A stretch of DNA of 64,000 bases from Helianthus annuus. Taxonomy: Eukaryota; Streptophyta; Magnoliopsida; Asterales; Asteraceae. The notes beneath the pieces were generated by a model that saw nothing but the letters and a program-made list of their open reading frames with translations, had not been told where the DNA came from and did not search any database. Position 1 is the first letter of the stretch; each line of letters starts with the position of its first letter. Made by a program: the position numbers and the translations under genes. Below, piece by piece: positions 54,533 through 64,000 of this stretch. The stretch is from assembly GCF_002127325.2 (NCBI RefSeq), contig NC_035436.2, forward strand, positions 28,609,163 to 28,673,162, in the 5' to 3' direction.

Positions 54533-57500
54533 GTGGTTCAAAAGAAAAGAAGCTTAGCACCCGAGAGAAGCCTGGCTGCTTGCCAGGAGGTCGAAAAACT
54601 TGTATCAGCTGGCATCCTCCGAGAGGTCAAGTACCAATCATGGATTGCAAATCCTGTTATGGTCAGAAAACCCGACAACTCTTGGAGAATGTGCATAGAT
54701 TTCAAAGATCTTAACAAGGCTTGTCCCAAGGATTGCTACCCGCTCCTGGAAATCGATCTCAAGGTTGATTCTCTCACAGGGTATCCGTTTAAGTGTTTTC
54801 TCGATGCATACAAAGGTTATCACCAAATCCTCATGAAGAAGGAGGATGAAGAAAAGACAGCCTTCCACACCGACAAGGGCATTTTTTGTTACCAAAAGAT
54901 GCCTTTTGACCTCAAGAATGCGGGTGCCACCTATCAACGACTCGTCGACAAGGCCTTTGAAAGCCAAATCGGTAGAAACATGGAAGCATATGTCGATGAC
55001 TTAGTGATCAAAAGCAAAACGGAATACCAAATTCTTGACGATATCCAAGAAACCTTCAAAAACCTTAGAAAGATTAACATGAAGCTTAACCCGGAAAAAT
55101 GCTCGTTTGGGTTTGATGAAGGAAAATTCCTAGGCCACATCGTTGGAAAGCAAAGTATCAAAGCCAACCCTAACAAGGTAAAAGCTGTCCTTGAAGCTAA
55201 ACCACCAAGAACCAAGAAGGAGGTTGAAAGCTTGAACGGGAAGCTTGCAGCCTTGAAGCGTTTTACCTCAAAACTGGCCGAAAGGTCTCTACCATTCTAC
55301 AAGACGCTCAAGAATTGCTCCGATAAATAAGATTTCAGGTGGACCGATGAAGCTGAGGAAGCCTTCAATCAAATGAAGCAGCACCTTGCTTCACTACCAG
55401 ATATTGCAGCACCAGAAACTGGGGAGCTCATATCGGTGTACCTTTCAGTTGCCGACGAAGCCATCAGTGCAGTTCTCACTATTGAAAGAGACAAGGCTCA
55501 GGTACCCGTTTATTTTTTCAGCAAAACTCTAAAACTAGCTGAAACCAAATATCCTCCCCTTGAAAAACTCGCCCTAGCCTTGGTCCAAACAGCCAGAAGG
55601 CTTAGAAGATACTTCCAAGCACATCCTATACAAGTGGTCACTGACCAACCTGTCAAGAATGTGCTTGAAAAACCTGAAAACTCAGGTAGATTGGCAAAAT
55701 GGGCAGTGGAACTAGGTGAACATAACATCACCTATGTCCCACGAAAAGCAATCAAAGCTCAGGTCCTGGCTGACTTCCTAGTCGAAGTCCCAAGCCAAAA
55801 GACTGAAGAAGTAAACACCACAACCACTGAACCCTCCAACCCTGAAGCCTGGAAACTATTCACCGATGGGGCTTCAAGCGTTGAAGGGTCAGGAGCTGGT
55901 GTAATCCTAATCAACCCTGAGGGGCTAGAATTCACATATGCTCTTCGTTTCAACTTTCAGACCACCAATAACGAGGCTGAATACGAAGCACTGATCGCTG
56001 GTCTCCGGCTAGCCAAAGAAATGAAAGTCAAAAAGCTTGAAGTGTTCACTGATTCACTACTAGTATCAAGCCAAGTTAATGACAGCTATGTCGCCAAGGA
56101 GCCAAACATGAGAAAATACAAAGAAAAATCTAAGGAGTTAATGAACACCTTCCAGGCATGCAACATCAAACAGATTCCGAGATCCCAAAACAAAAAGGCC
56201 GATGCCTTGAGCAAATTGGCATCTCTCACATTCGCCCACCTCACAAAAAAGGTGTTGGTTGAAGTGTTGAAGGCCCGGTCGATTGATGGATTGGAAGTAC
56301 AAGATGTGGTCACCGAGGAAGATCCAAATTGGATGACTCCTATCAAAAAATTCCTTCAAAACAATGAACTGCCTAATGATCAAACGGAAGCTGAAAGGGT
56401 CAAGATCAAAGCAAGACAATATGTGTTGCAAGGAGAAACTCTCTATAAAAAAGGTTACCTTGCACCATTGCTAAGGTGTGTAGGCCCCGAACAAAGCAAG
56501 TATTTGGTTAAGGAAGTGCATGAAGGAATATGCGGAGCTCATTTTGGAGCTAGGTCGGTGGTTGCAAAACTCATGAACTTGGGATATTTCTGGCCTTCAA
56601 TGCATCGTGACACCGTCGAGCAATTGAAGAAATGTGATGCCTGTCAAATCCACTCCCCAATACCAAAAAGTCCCAAACATGACTTGGTCCCCATAACCTC
56701 AGCATGGCCATTCCATAAGTGGGGAATGGACATTGTTGGACCATTCCCTCCAAGCAAAGGGGGAGTAAAATTCCTGTTGGTAGCAATTGACTACTTCAGC
56801 AAATGGCCAGAGGTCAAACCCCTTGCCAAGATCACAGGAAAGCAAATCATAGACTTTGTATGGGAGAATATCATATGCCGCTATGGGCTGCCAGGGGTAA
56901 TTGTCACCGATAATGGGAAACAATTCGCTGAGAAACCCTTCAGCCTTTGGTGCAAGGAGTACAGGATCAACCAAATCTTCAGCTCAGTGGCTTACCCGCA
57001 GTCAAATGGTCAGGTTGAAAGGACCAACAGAAGCATAGTGGAAGGCATCAAAACAAGATTGGGGAGATATGAAAGTAATTGGCTGGAAGAATTGCCTAGC
57101 GTTCTATGGGCAATCAGAACAACAGAAAAAGCAAGTCACAGAAAGACACCTTACAGCTTGGTATTCGGATCCGAAGCCGTAATCCCCGCTGAAATAGGAG
57201 TTGTAACCCAACGAATTGTCAACATGGATCCCGAGGTAAACACACAAGAGACCATGTTGAACTTACAACTCCTAGAGGAGGCCCGGGATCAAGCAGCAAT
57301 ACAAGAAGCCAAATACAAGCAAAGGATGGAAAGCTATTACAACAAGAAGGTCAAGAACGAACGATTCAGGCCAGGGGATCTAGTCCTCAGAAACAACGAA
57401 GCAAGCAAAAAAGAAAATCAAGGGAAACTAGGCCCGAAATGGGAAGGTCCATACACCATCCTCGAAGCACACAAAGGAGGGTCCTACAAGCTGGGAGATC

Positions 57501-57562
57501 TGGAAGGCAAAAGGCTCCCAAGGCACTGGAACGGAAAAACCTTGAGAAAATTCTATGTTTAG
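54533..57562 (+). pseudogene. pol: Tat-C pol: RT, RNase H, integrase (one stop)
   Basis: RT: MCIDFKDLNKACPKDCY, CFLDAYKGYHQILM, MPFDLKNAGATYQ (Gly to Asp in the PFG box) and AYVDDLVIKS. A TAA at 55328-55330 separates RT from the rest, which is open from 55373 to 57562 (729 codons). RNase H: LFTDGASSVEGSGAG, NNEAEYEALIAGL, FTDSLL. Integrase: HEGICGAHFG, CDACQIHSP, GMDIVGPFPP, VTDNGKQF, SNGQVERTNRS (D, D, E present). The C-terminus ends RHWNGKTLRKFYV without a chromodomain. All pieces are in one frame, so only single-base stops keep it from being read through. Confidence 0.9.
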
Positions 57563-58442
57563 AAAGTTTGGTTTGTAGCAAAACAAAAACCTTTTGTAAA
57601 AGCAGATGTTGCTTGAATGAATGAAGTTACTTTATCAAACTTGTCTTTCTATCCTAATATCAGGTTGAGAACCTAGCAAAAAACTCCATGGCAAGGGCCA
57701 TGTAAGGGGATGAGCTCCCAGGCCATATCGCTCAATAGGTTCAAGGGTTGAATGGACCTATATAAGGGGTGAGTTCCTAGATCAATACAACTCCATGAGA
57801 CTTATCAAAGAAAAACAATAATGTCTCATAGACAGGTTCGAACAGCCTACACCAATCGTTCCTTAAGTCTAAAAAGTATACTCAATAAATAGACTTACGA
57901 AATTAAACAAATTACAGCGAAATAAAGAAAAGGATAGATACTACGTCTTGATGATAAACACTAAGGCAAAGTGACTGCAGCACTGAACCCTTTAAAGTGT
58001 AAAAAAACATAAAGACAAAGTAAACAAAGACAAGGCAAGAAAATAAAAACAAAGGACAAAAGATAAACGAACTTATCAACTAACCATGCAAACCAAACCA
58101 AAAGGTACCCAAATTTCAAGCCAACAGAAAACAAGCTTGAAAGGTTAAAGGCTTCAACCACTACACAAAAAGCCTGAAGGGTTGAAACCTCACAAGACAA
58201 ACCAAGCAACTAGAGCAAACAAAAATAACACAAACAACAACCATCATGTCATAGTTAGGAAGGCCATAAAAGACCTTCAGAAAATAGTCAAAGCAAGCCC
58301 TAGTGACTTGCAAATAAAACTAGTGTTCAAATGGCCATACAGGCCCAACCAACCACAGGAACCTTAAGGGTTCCCAAAAACCTAACATTGTTTAAACCAT
58401 TACAGACATAAAAGTGTTTGCTAAGAAAGCTACGAATAAATA
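57563..58442. other. Tat-C spacer between pol and antisense gene
   Basis: Non-coding. Two short similar lines (GGGGATGAGCTCCC near 57708 and GGGGTGAGTTCC near 57764) suggest an old tandem repeat. The 3' ends of the sense pol message and the antisense gene meet here. Confidence 0.5.
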
Positions 58443-60630
58443 TCAGTTAATAGAAGGCTTGGAACCTTCAACTTTAGACTTCTTGGCTTTCTTAGTCTTC
58501 TTCATTTTAGCCCCTTCTTCACCACCAACCGCAGAGGTCTCTAAACCAGCATCCTTTGAAGCCTCAGGCAAACTCGAGAGGGTATCATCACTATCCCCAG
58601 AGTATGACCTCTTCCTTGACAAGGAATCCAAAACCTCAGCACAAACTTTCTCATTCAACCCCTCAGGCTTCAATCCCTGTAAAACAGACAAAGGCTTACC
58701 AAAGCAAGAGGATACCTCATGAATGTAAGGGTAGGTTAGCCTCTCCATCTGCTCAACAGAAGCCTTGAAGATATCAGAAGCCTCGGGGCGAAACATGGGT
58801 GACTTCTCCAAAGGTTGTCCAGATTCATGAAGTTTATAGCCAGCAATAAGGCCTTGATGCTTCCCCAGGTTCAGCAGCTTTGTGTAAACATCACCAAGGG
58901 CAGAGTTAAATTCCTTGGAATGCAAAAGGTAAGTAACCACCTGCTGGAAACCATGCTCGATCAACCATTGATTGTCCGCAGTCACCTGACCAACTGAAGC
59001 TTTCAACCCTTCCTTTTCTTCACGAAAAGCCTGTTGCTGGACGGACAAGGCCTCTCGATCAGCCTTCAACTTCAACAAATTTGCTTCAAAGCTCTTCCTC
59101 AGGTCACCCATCTCAATATCATGCATCTTCTTCAAACCATCAACCTCCTTCTTCCACGCTGCCTCCTTCTCTGCAAACCCAGCCACTTCCTTCTTCATTG
59201 ATGCTAGGGAGGATTTCATCTTGTCCTTCTTTTTAGAAAAATCCTCATACTCCCGCATCCTTTGGCGAAAGCGAGTAATCCCTTGGGGAAGCATGGCAGC
59301 AAGGTTACAAGTGGTTAAAACCATGCGAGATAACATAAAGTCATCGTCCATCTCAGCAATGGTTTCACGAACAGAGGGAGGAGCAAGATGACTAAGAGCA
59401 TCCTCACAAACGGCAGCATCCTTAAAGGTATCATCATTCTTCACTTGCCAAGCAGGCACATAAACACCTTCAGGGTCCAACCCTCCAGCGTCCCTGCTTG
59501 AAGATTCTTGAACAGGAATAACCTTCTTACCTCGAACCTTCTTGCCATGAACAACCAACTCCTTATCTTGTTCAACACCCGCTTCAACCTGATCCTCCGA
59601 AACCTCAATATCATCAGTCAAATCCACTGGCTCAGTGGAAGTGGATTGAGGCCCAGCTTTCAGCAAACGACGAGAAGATCGGCGACTTGAAGATTTAGGG
59701 GCAGTAGACTTGGTAAAACCCTTAACATTGGCAACATTAGCATAACCCGTGCCCTCAAACCTTTGCTCGGAAGTTCTCACCACAACATTCTCACCCGGAA
59801 CAGTCGGGGCATCCTCAAAAACAACATCAGACGTGTCGTCACTTTTGATAAAATCCAAAGCAGACATAACTGGCAAAAAACAAATAAAGAAAAATAAGTC
59901 ACAAACAAAGTAAAGTAAAAAGGCATAAAGGGGGAAAATGCATACCAAGGCCATTTCTCATTAACACCGGATCCCGATCGGCTTTTGCCCAAATATTACT
60001 AACCCCTAAAAGCACTAACAAATGTTCGGGAAAGGGACGAACCCTCGAAGGGCACCCCCGAATGGCTGAAAGAAAGACATCGTTCAATTCAGACTCAGAA
60101 GGCTCCGGATCATTGAGAACAGCATCCGGACGCCTCCATACCATTTTGAAAGGAATGATAGAATCAGAAACCCAGAAAAACTGATCCTTCCAGGATCCAA
60201 GGGTTGTAACCATGGATGAAATGAGACAAGTATCAACCTTTGTCGTTTCAAAAGTAAACCAATCGCCATTTTTGGCTAAACGAAAAAACCTCCGGAAAAG
60301 CAACAGAGAGGGATCATAGCCAAGAGCACGACAGAGCACTTCAAAGTGCAAAACCCTAGCCATTCCTTTTGGATGAACTTGCCCAAAAGACACTCGGTAA
60401 TACTCAAGCAAGTTTAGAACAAAAAACGAAAAAGGGTAACGAAGATTGGACCATTGAAAATGGCGACAATACAAAGCAATCGAACCAGGAATTGGTTTGT
60501 CAATAGAAACATCGCAAGAAGGGGCGGTTGGATTAAACTTTTTATCAATACCATATTCAAGACAAAACAGGTCTACTTCCTCTTGTGTCATTCGAGAAAA
60601 TGACCTCGCTAAATCCTTAAGGGCACCCAT
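58443..60630 (-). CDS. Tat-C antisense two-exon gene (Transposase_28-like plus coiled coil, 703 aa)
   Basis: Exon 1 60630-59946 (MGALKDLARSF...), intron 59945-59870 (76 bp, GTATGC...TTGCCAG), exon 2 59869-58443. Phases match and total 704 codons including the stop. Exon 1 holds the Transposase_28-like domain: FSFFVLNLLEYYRVSFGQ, PKGMARVLHFEVLCRALGY, FRRFFRLAKNGDWFTF, aligned with exon 1 of the Tat-B gene. Exon 2 has an acidic Ser/Thr-rich linker, a basic patch (SRRSSRRLLKAGPQ), a coiled coil at about codons 390-490 (KKKDKMKSSLASMKKE, DLRKSFEANLLKLKADREA) and a Lys-rich tail (KMKKTKKAKKSK) that could be a nuclear signal. It is open throughout while gag and pol of the same element are broken. 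Biochemical role is unknown. Confidence 0.82.
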
Positions 60631-60890
60631 GATTGAACAAAGCAAAAACGAAAATGAAGGAGAGAAACTAACCTGAGGAAGGAAACTGTGAATGATTGAG
60701 AGTAAAGTGAAGAAATTTTCCAAACACAAAATAAATATGATGATAAAGTAGGGGTAATAAAGGTAAATAAATGGTACCTGCAAAACCGCCGCCTGACACA
60801 TGTCAATCAAATCAACTGTCAAATGGTTTCAAATTCAAAATTCAAACGACACGCTCCACCAATCATCACGCCCGAGCCAACCTGCCATTT
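60631..60890 (-). other. Leader side of the Tat-C antisense gene
   Basis: No clear TATA. Splice-site-like TCCTCAG|GTTAGT lies at about 60672. The retroelement sequence seems to end shortly before 60893. Confidence 0.35.
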
Positions 60891-60892
60891 TT

Positions 60893-60955
60893 CTAGGTAT
60901 AGACAAACCTTACCCCCATCGAGGAGGATAGAGAGATCGCTTCCACTGATAGTGT
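60893..60955 (-). pseudogene. RTE LINE 3'-tail scrap
   Basis: The minus strand has GGAAGCGATCTCTCTATCCT then GGGGTAAGGTTTGTCTAT, the conserved 3' untranslated end of plant RTE elements, as also seen at 49735-49800. Confidence 0.65.
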
Positions 60956-61049
60956 TAGATCAACAACCCTAGAAACCTTTCTATATGTACATCATGTATA
61001 ATAATCTAAAGAACACAAGATGCATCTTCTGTAATAATAAAGAAAAATC

Positions 61050-62392
61050 CTCAAAATAAACTTCACCATAAAAGGTTTACGACATCACAAGATTCAAAAG
61101 TAAAATGTCCATGCAATACATAACAAAATGATGTCACGCTTCCACGGCTTCAATTCAGGATTAATAAACACACAATGTGAGGGGTCCGTGTGACGCTTTT
61201 TTTGCGATATCCATAAGTATCTTGACGTCGTCATCATCGGCGATCTCAACATATGCACGCTTATTTTGATCAGGAGATGAGGAGGGGAATTCGTAACACA
61301 TCTTAAACTTGGATATCCTAAAGTAGGGTATATTAAACTTGTTTGCCACGCAACTCCTCATCTGAGAACATGTTAAATTAAATGGAAACTCTAAGACACG
61401 TCTCAACCCTGATGGCATAAACTCATCAAGTCCGTCAGATAGATGTTTTCTCCACCCCCCTCCGTTAAAAACAAACATTCTAACTTTTTGGACCTTTGAA
61501 TCCATTGTCCTGAATATAAGAAGGAAAAAATAGTATAAATGGAAAAATTCGCATTTTAGTTGTTTAAACATCAAAGATCTAAAGCATATCTACAAATCTG
61601 GAAAATAATAAATTGTTTAAACAAATATATGTGTGCGTGTCGAAAGATCCGTAGTTGCAGCCTAGCGCACCAAATGCACGCCCCCTGAAAGGCGAACTTT
61701 CAGGCGCCTACTTTCAGGCTCTCAGGTGCTGCTTCAAGGCATTATCTGCCCAAATTCCAGCCAAAGATGGTAATAAAAAACACTAAATAAGGCTGGAATC
61801 AACCTAAAACATTCTAAACAAGCCAAAAACATATCTAAATTCTAAAACCCCTAAAAAAACGATAATTTATACAATGCACCTTTAGTCTTTGACAACTTAG
61901 CTGTGTGTGTGTGTGTGGAGGCACTCGAAACGTTTAGGTCCCAAAAGCCTAAAGGCAAGGTTTGAGGCGCTCGCATCACATACACAAAGTGTTGTTCTAT
62001 GTACAACCAAAAAAGATTTATTTACAACCAGAAGTTCTCTCTTGTTGGTTTTACATATCAAACGTTTTAGTAGGTAATCCTTTTATAGTTTCTCGGTCCT
62101 TTGATATGTAAAATTTTTGCGAGTCTCCTAAATACCCTAAATTTGATCCAGAAGTAATTGAGCCGCTACCTCAAGCCACAAAGACATTTTCAGGCTTGCA
62201 TCACACCTTAGGCGCACCTTTTAAAACCAAGTTAACGTCTACCTAGAAACATATCTAAAAGAGACTCGATGACGATGCAGTGACAATTGTCGAATTCCTA
62301 TTTATATATGGTTCTTCGTTGATGGAAGAATTCGAAGGTGTTTAAATATTTGGGAAAAAAGCATGCTTTAATAGATGTTTAATAGTAGATAA
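61050..62392. repeat. Segmental duplication, right copy
   Basis: Collinear with 46015-47165. It is longer because of extra sequence at about 61640-61990, including a (TG)n run at 61902-61916 and repeated CTTTCAGGC words. Confidence 0.85.
61161..61505 (-). CDS. Small PB1 / MuDR-N-terminus-like protein, copy 2 (114 aa)
   Basis: Paralogue of 46201-46545. I start it at 61505 (MDSKVQKVRMF) because the other copy starts there and the 23 extra codons upstream cross a splice-acceptor-like TATTCAG. It shares RRVLEFPFNLTCSQMRSC, YEFPSSSPDQNK, DDDDVKILMDIAKKASHGPL. The length and the acidic motif are kept although identity is only moderate, so the frame has outlived the duplication. Function unknown. 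Confidence 0.6.
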   Translation of the reverse strand: MDSKVQKVRMFVFNGGGWRKHLSDGLDEFMPSGLRRVLEFPFNLTCSQMRSCVANKFNIPYFRISKFKMCYEFPSSSPDQNKRAYVEIADDDDVKILMDIAKKASHGPLTLCVY

Positions 62393-62431
62393 AAAAGAGC
62401 AAAATATGTAAAAGCACACGTCCCTTTCTAA

Positions 62432-62772
62432 GACCATGCGCAGTGGAAGACACCCCACCCTTGAGCGTTTTGCGCCATGTGGTAGTTCAGTAAGCAATGG
62501 GGCATTATGGGGCGTTTTTCTAAAATAAGTGTAGTGAGGATGTGGTATTATGTTAAAAAGGGTGTAAAGAATTAAATAAAAAAACCAACAAAAAAAAACT
62601 ATTGGACAAAAAAAGAACTAAATGTGATTGGCCAACAAATTGAACAAGAAGCGTTCTTAAATCCACGCCAGGACATTTTTTTTGAGAAAAACCCCCTAGG
62701 GGGTGGTTTTTGGGCGTGGAGGGGCGTTTATGAATGCAAAAAACGCCATAAACTACCCCACTACGGGTGGTC
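62432..62772. mobile_element. PIF/Harbinger-type MITE
   Basis: 341 bp, with TIRs GACCATGCGCAGTGG and (reversed) GACCACCCGTAGTGG, and TAA TSD on both sides (62429-62431, 62773-62775). Confidence 0.82.
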
Positions 62773-62775
62773 TAA

Positions 62776-62941
62776 TGATACGTGCAGATTTTAGAGAGAG
62801 AAACAAAGAAGAAGATTCATTCAACTCAACCATACCTAATTACTACAACTCTCCCAACTATATAACCAACTAACTAACCACTAAGCCCTACACTATACAA
62901 CAATTACATTTTGGTCCCTCTACATATTTTGACACATATCA
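62776..62941 (-). repeat. Short LTR (166 bp)
   Basis: On the minus strand it begins TGATATGTGTCA and ends TGCACGTATCA. It is preceded by a polypurine tract (TATAGGGGGAAGTAT at 62942-62956) and contains TTATATAG at about 62860. This fits the 3' LTR of a small element whose other LTR would lie right of the window. It abuts the MITE TSD directly. Confidence 0.6.
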
Positions 62942-63255
62942 ATACTTCCCCCTATAAAACTTTTGACCTCAAAAGTACAAAATAACAAAACCAAACCCAC
63001 TAATCAAAAGTGTCAAAAACAAAAGAAAAAGCTTGACCACCGCACCCCTGCTCCACTTCATGTTTTGCTGTCAAAAGATAAAAATCTTTTGTTGAAATGT
63101 CACCATATTGACTAAGCCCTGTTCCATAGCAGCCAAATACTCTCACTATAACATGCCAAACTACATCTCCACCGCTTATGCTAAGCCTTTCCCCATCAAA
63201 GACTTTTGTCCTCAAAAGTCCACTTAGGAAACAAAGCCCCGTGAACTGTTCTTTT
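62942..63255 (-). other. Internal part of the short-LTR element
   Basis: An open minus-strand reading continues through here to 63000 (GDVVWHVIVRVFGCYG and so on), but I cannot match it to a family. It may be non-coding leader or tail of a small retroelement. Confidence 0.35.
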
Positions 63256-63638
63256 TCACCGTGAAGCATAAAAGTGCCATTCATAAGTGAAGCTCGGTTT
63301 TTTTTTTTTTTTTTTTTGCTGAACCACCCGGGTACCAAAATGTTGCAAATCCCGCCCCCACTGAATTGCAAACAGAAATAAGCTGGCTAACCCGAGCCAT
63401 GAGTGCAGGCTGTAAAAATTACCAATCCCTCTATCGTTGTGAAACTTCCAAGCAGCCATCCTCTATCGTTGTGAAACTTCAAAGCAGCCCATAAACCGAT
63501 TGCTCCCCATACTAATGCCGAGAACTGGAGTGTGAGATGAAGCAGCTTTTTAAAACCTTTTGTTCCTGACACAGTCTTGTATGCCAGCATTGCTTCACCA
63601 TTTAGCATTAGAAGACCAATTACCATCAAAACAGGATG
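63256..63638 (-). pseudogene. Cytochrome b561 pseudogene fragment
   Basis: Cytochrome b561 proteins are six-helix, two-haem transmembrane ascorbate ferrireductases. From 63638 the minus strand reads HPVLMVIGLLMLNGEAMLAY, KGFKKLLHLTLQF, LWAALKFHNDRG, then in another frame GNFYSLHSWLGLASLFLFAI. This includes His residues of both haem pairs. A 32-bp direct duplication (63428 and 63460) causes the shift, a second shift follows IQW, and a run of 20 A (63298-63317 on minus) sits where a short Ala/Asn codon run is expected. The first helix and the C-terminal third are missing. The open frame upstream to 63986 is unrelated to b561 and contains a diverged internal repeat. Confidence 0.85.
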
Positions 63639-64000
63639 ATAACAACAACCCCTTATGATAACAATGAGAAACATTAGTTTTGCTTTCCATCTGTGCCATA
63701 CGTACCCTTTTGCCTTCCTTTTCAAACAACAACCATCCATGAACATAATGGAAAACAACCATTTAGATTTCCATTTATGCCACGTATGCACCATTTTTTT
63801 CTTTTTTAGTACAACCTGATCCATAGCACATAATTTCAGTGAAAACCTAAATTCATCCGTCCTATCAGCAGCTTTACTTTCCCGTTCAAAGGCATTGAAT
63901 GTTAAAAACTTATGCAGCCTAATGCTGTTATCTGATAGCCTTCTTACTCTACTACAACATAGTTCAAGAATCTCTTTTCCAACCATGTAATTATCTCGTG

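Larger units (their letters stand above)
51300..60890 (+). mobile_element. Tat-C: Tat-lineage retrotransposon, 3' LTR not found
   Basis: Plus-strand element: LTR ending at 51937, primer site, gag, protease, RT, RNase H, integrase to 57562, spacer, then an antisense spliced gene (60630-58443). To the right, ordinary duplicated host DNA begins by 61050 and no second LTR is seen, so the 3' end is probably deleted near 60890. Both outer limits are estimates. gag and pol carry stops and shifts while the antisense gene is open. Confidence 0.88.

Noticed and set aside
58414..58722. 102-codon + strand frame
   Set aside because: It is the shadow of the antisense gene's second exon.
60893..61050. 3' LTR of Tat-C
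   Set aside because: The sequence does not match 51300-51937; it has an RTE tail scrap and then the duplicated host segment.

Overview
This is plant nuclear DNA, almost certainly from a eudicot. The signs are spliced GT-AG gene fragments, a nuclear tRNA-Ser, and dense nested plant-type transposons. The overall repeat style would fit Asteraceae, but that is only an inference. I see no intact host protein gene with a clear function. Most of the window is a stack of transposable elements that can be ordered in time from their target-site duplications (TSDs).

Left part (1-19 kb). A Ty3-type, Tat-lineage LTR retrotransposon (copy Tat-A, minus strand) runs off the left edge and has its 5' LTR at 5569-6440. 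It sits in an older LTR (6441-7031). A dead two-pore K+ channel (TPK) pseudogene lies at about 8.35-9.24 kb. A probable Helitron (about 10236-14839) carries short, intron-bearing pieces of at least five unrelated genes, all on the + strand: plastid triosephosphate isomerase, CTP synthase, mitochondrial pyruvate carrier, an NPH3-family gene and an Argonaute PIWI domain. One of three related hAT-type MITEs landed inside the Argonaute piece. A tRNA-Ser(GCU) gene is at 17381-17462.

Middle (18-44.3 kb). Two inverted ends (18067 and 44321) look like the TIRs of one small DNA transposon split open by later insertions. Inside it is Tat-B (19308-43198, minus strand, LTRs of about 872 bp). Tat-B contains a 9.4-kb gag-only LTR element (23258-32636, 3.2-kb LTRs, perfect CGAAA TSD) and a 1.4-kb solo LTR (38304-39738, perfect GCGTT TSD) that cuts its pol. 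Tat-B also carries, on the opposite strand, a six-exon gene (21917-34617) with its own TATA box. Its product starts with a 'putative gypsy-type transposon' (Transposase_28-like) domain and ends in a long coiled coil.

Right part (44.3-64 kb). This holds an L1-type LINE remnant, a duplicated small gene for a PB1/MuDR-N-terminus-like protein (46.2 and 61.2 kb), several MITEs, and an RTE-type LINE 3' piece. Tat-C is on the + strand (about 51.3-60.9 kb) and seems to lack its 3' LTR. A cytochrome b561 pseudogene beside a short LTR closes the window. Tat-C carries the same kind of antisense gene as Tat-B in an open two-exon form (60630-58443, 703 codons), although its gag and pol are broken.

The strongest leads are the antisense spliced genes of the Tat elements, the multi-gene Helitron, the young gag-only element with an in-frame intron-like segment in gag, and the repeated dyad-symmetric motifs found upstream of the TATA box in three different LTR families.
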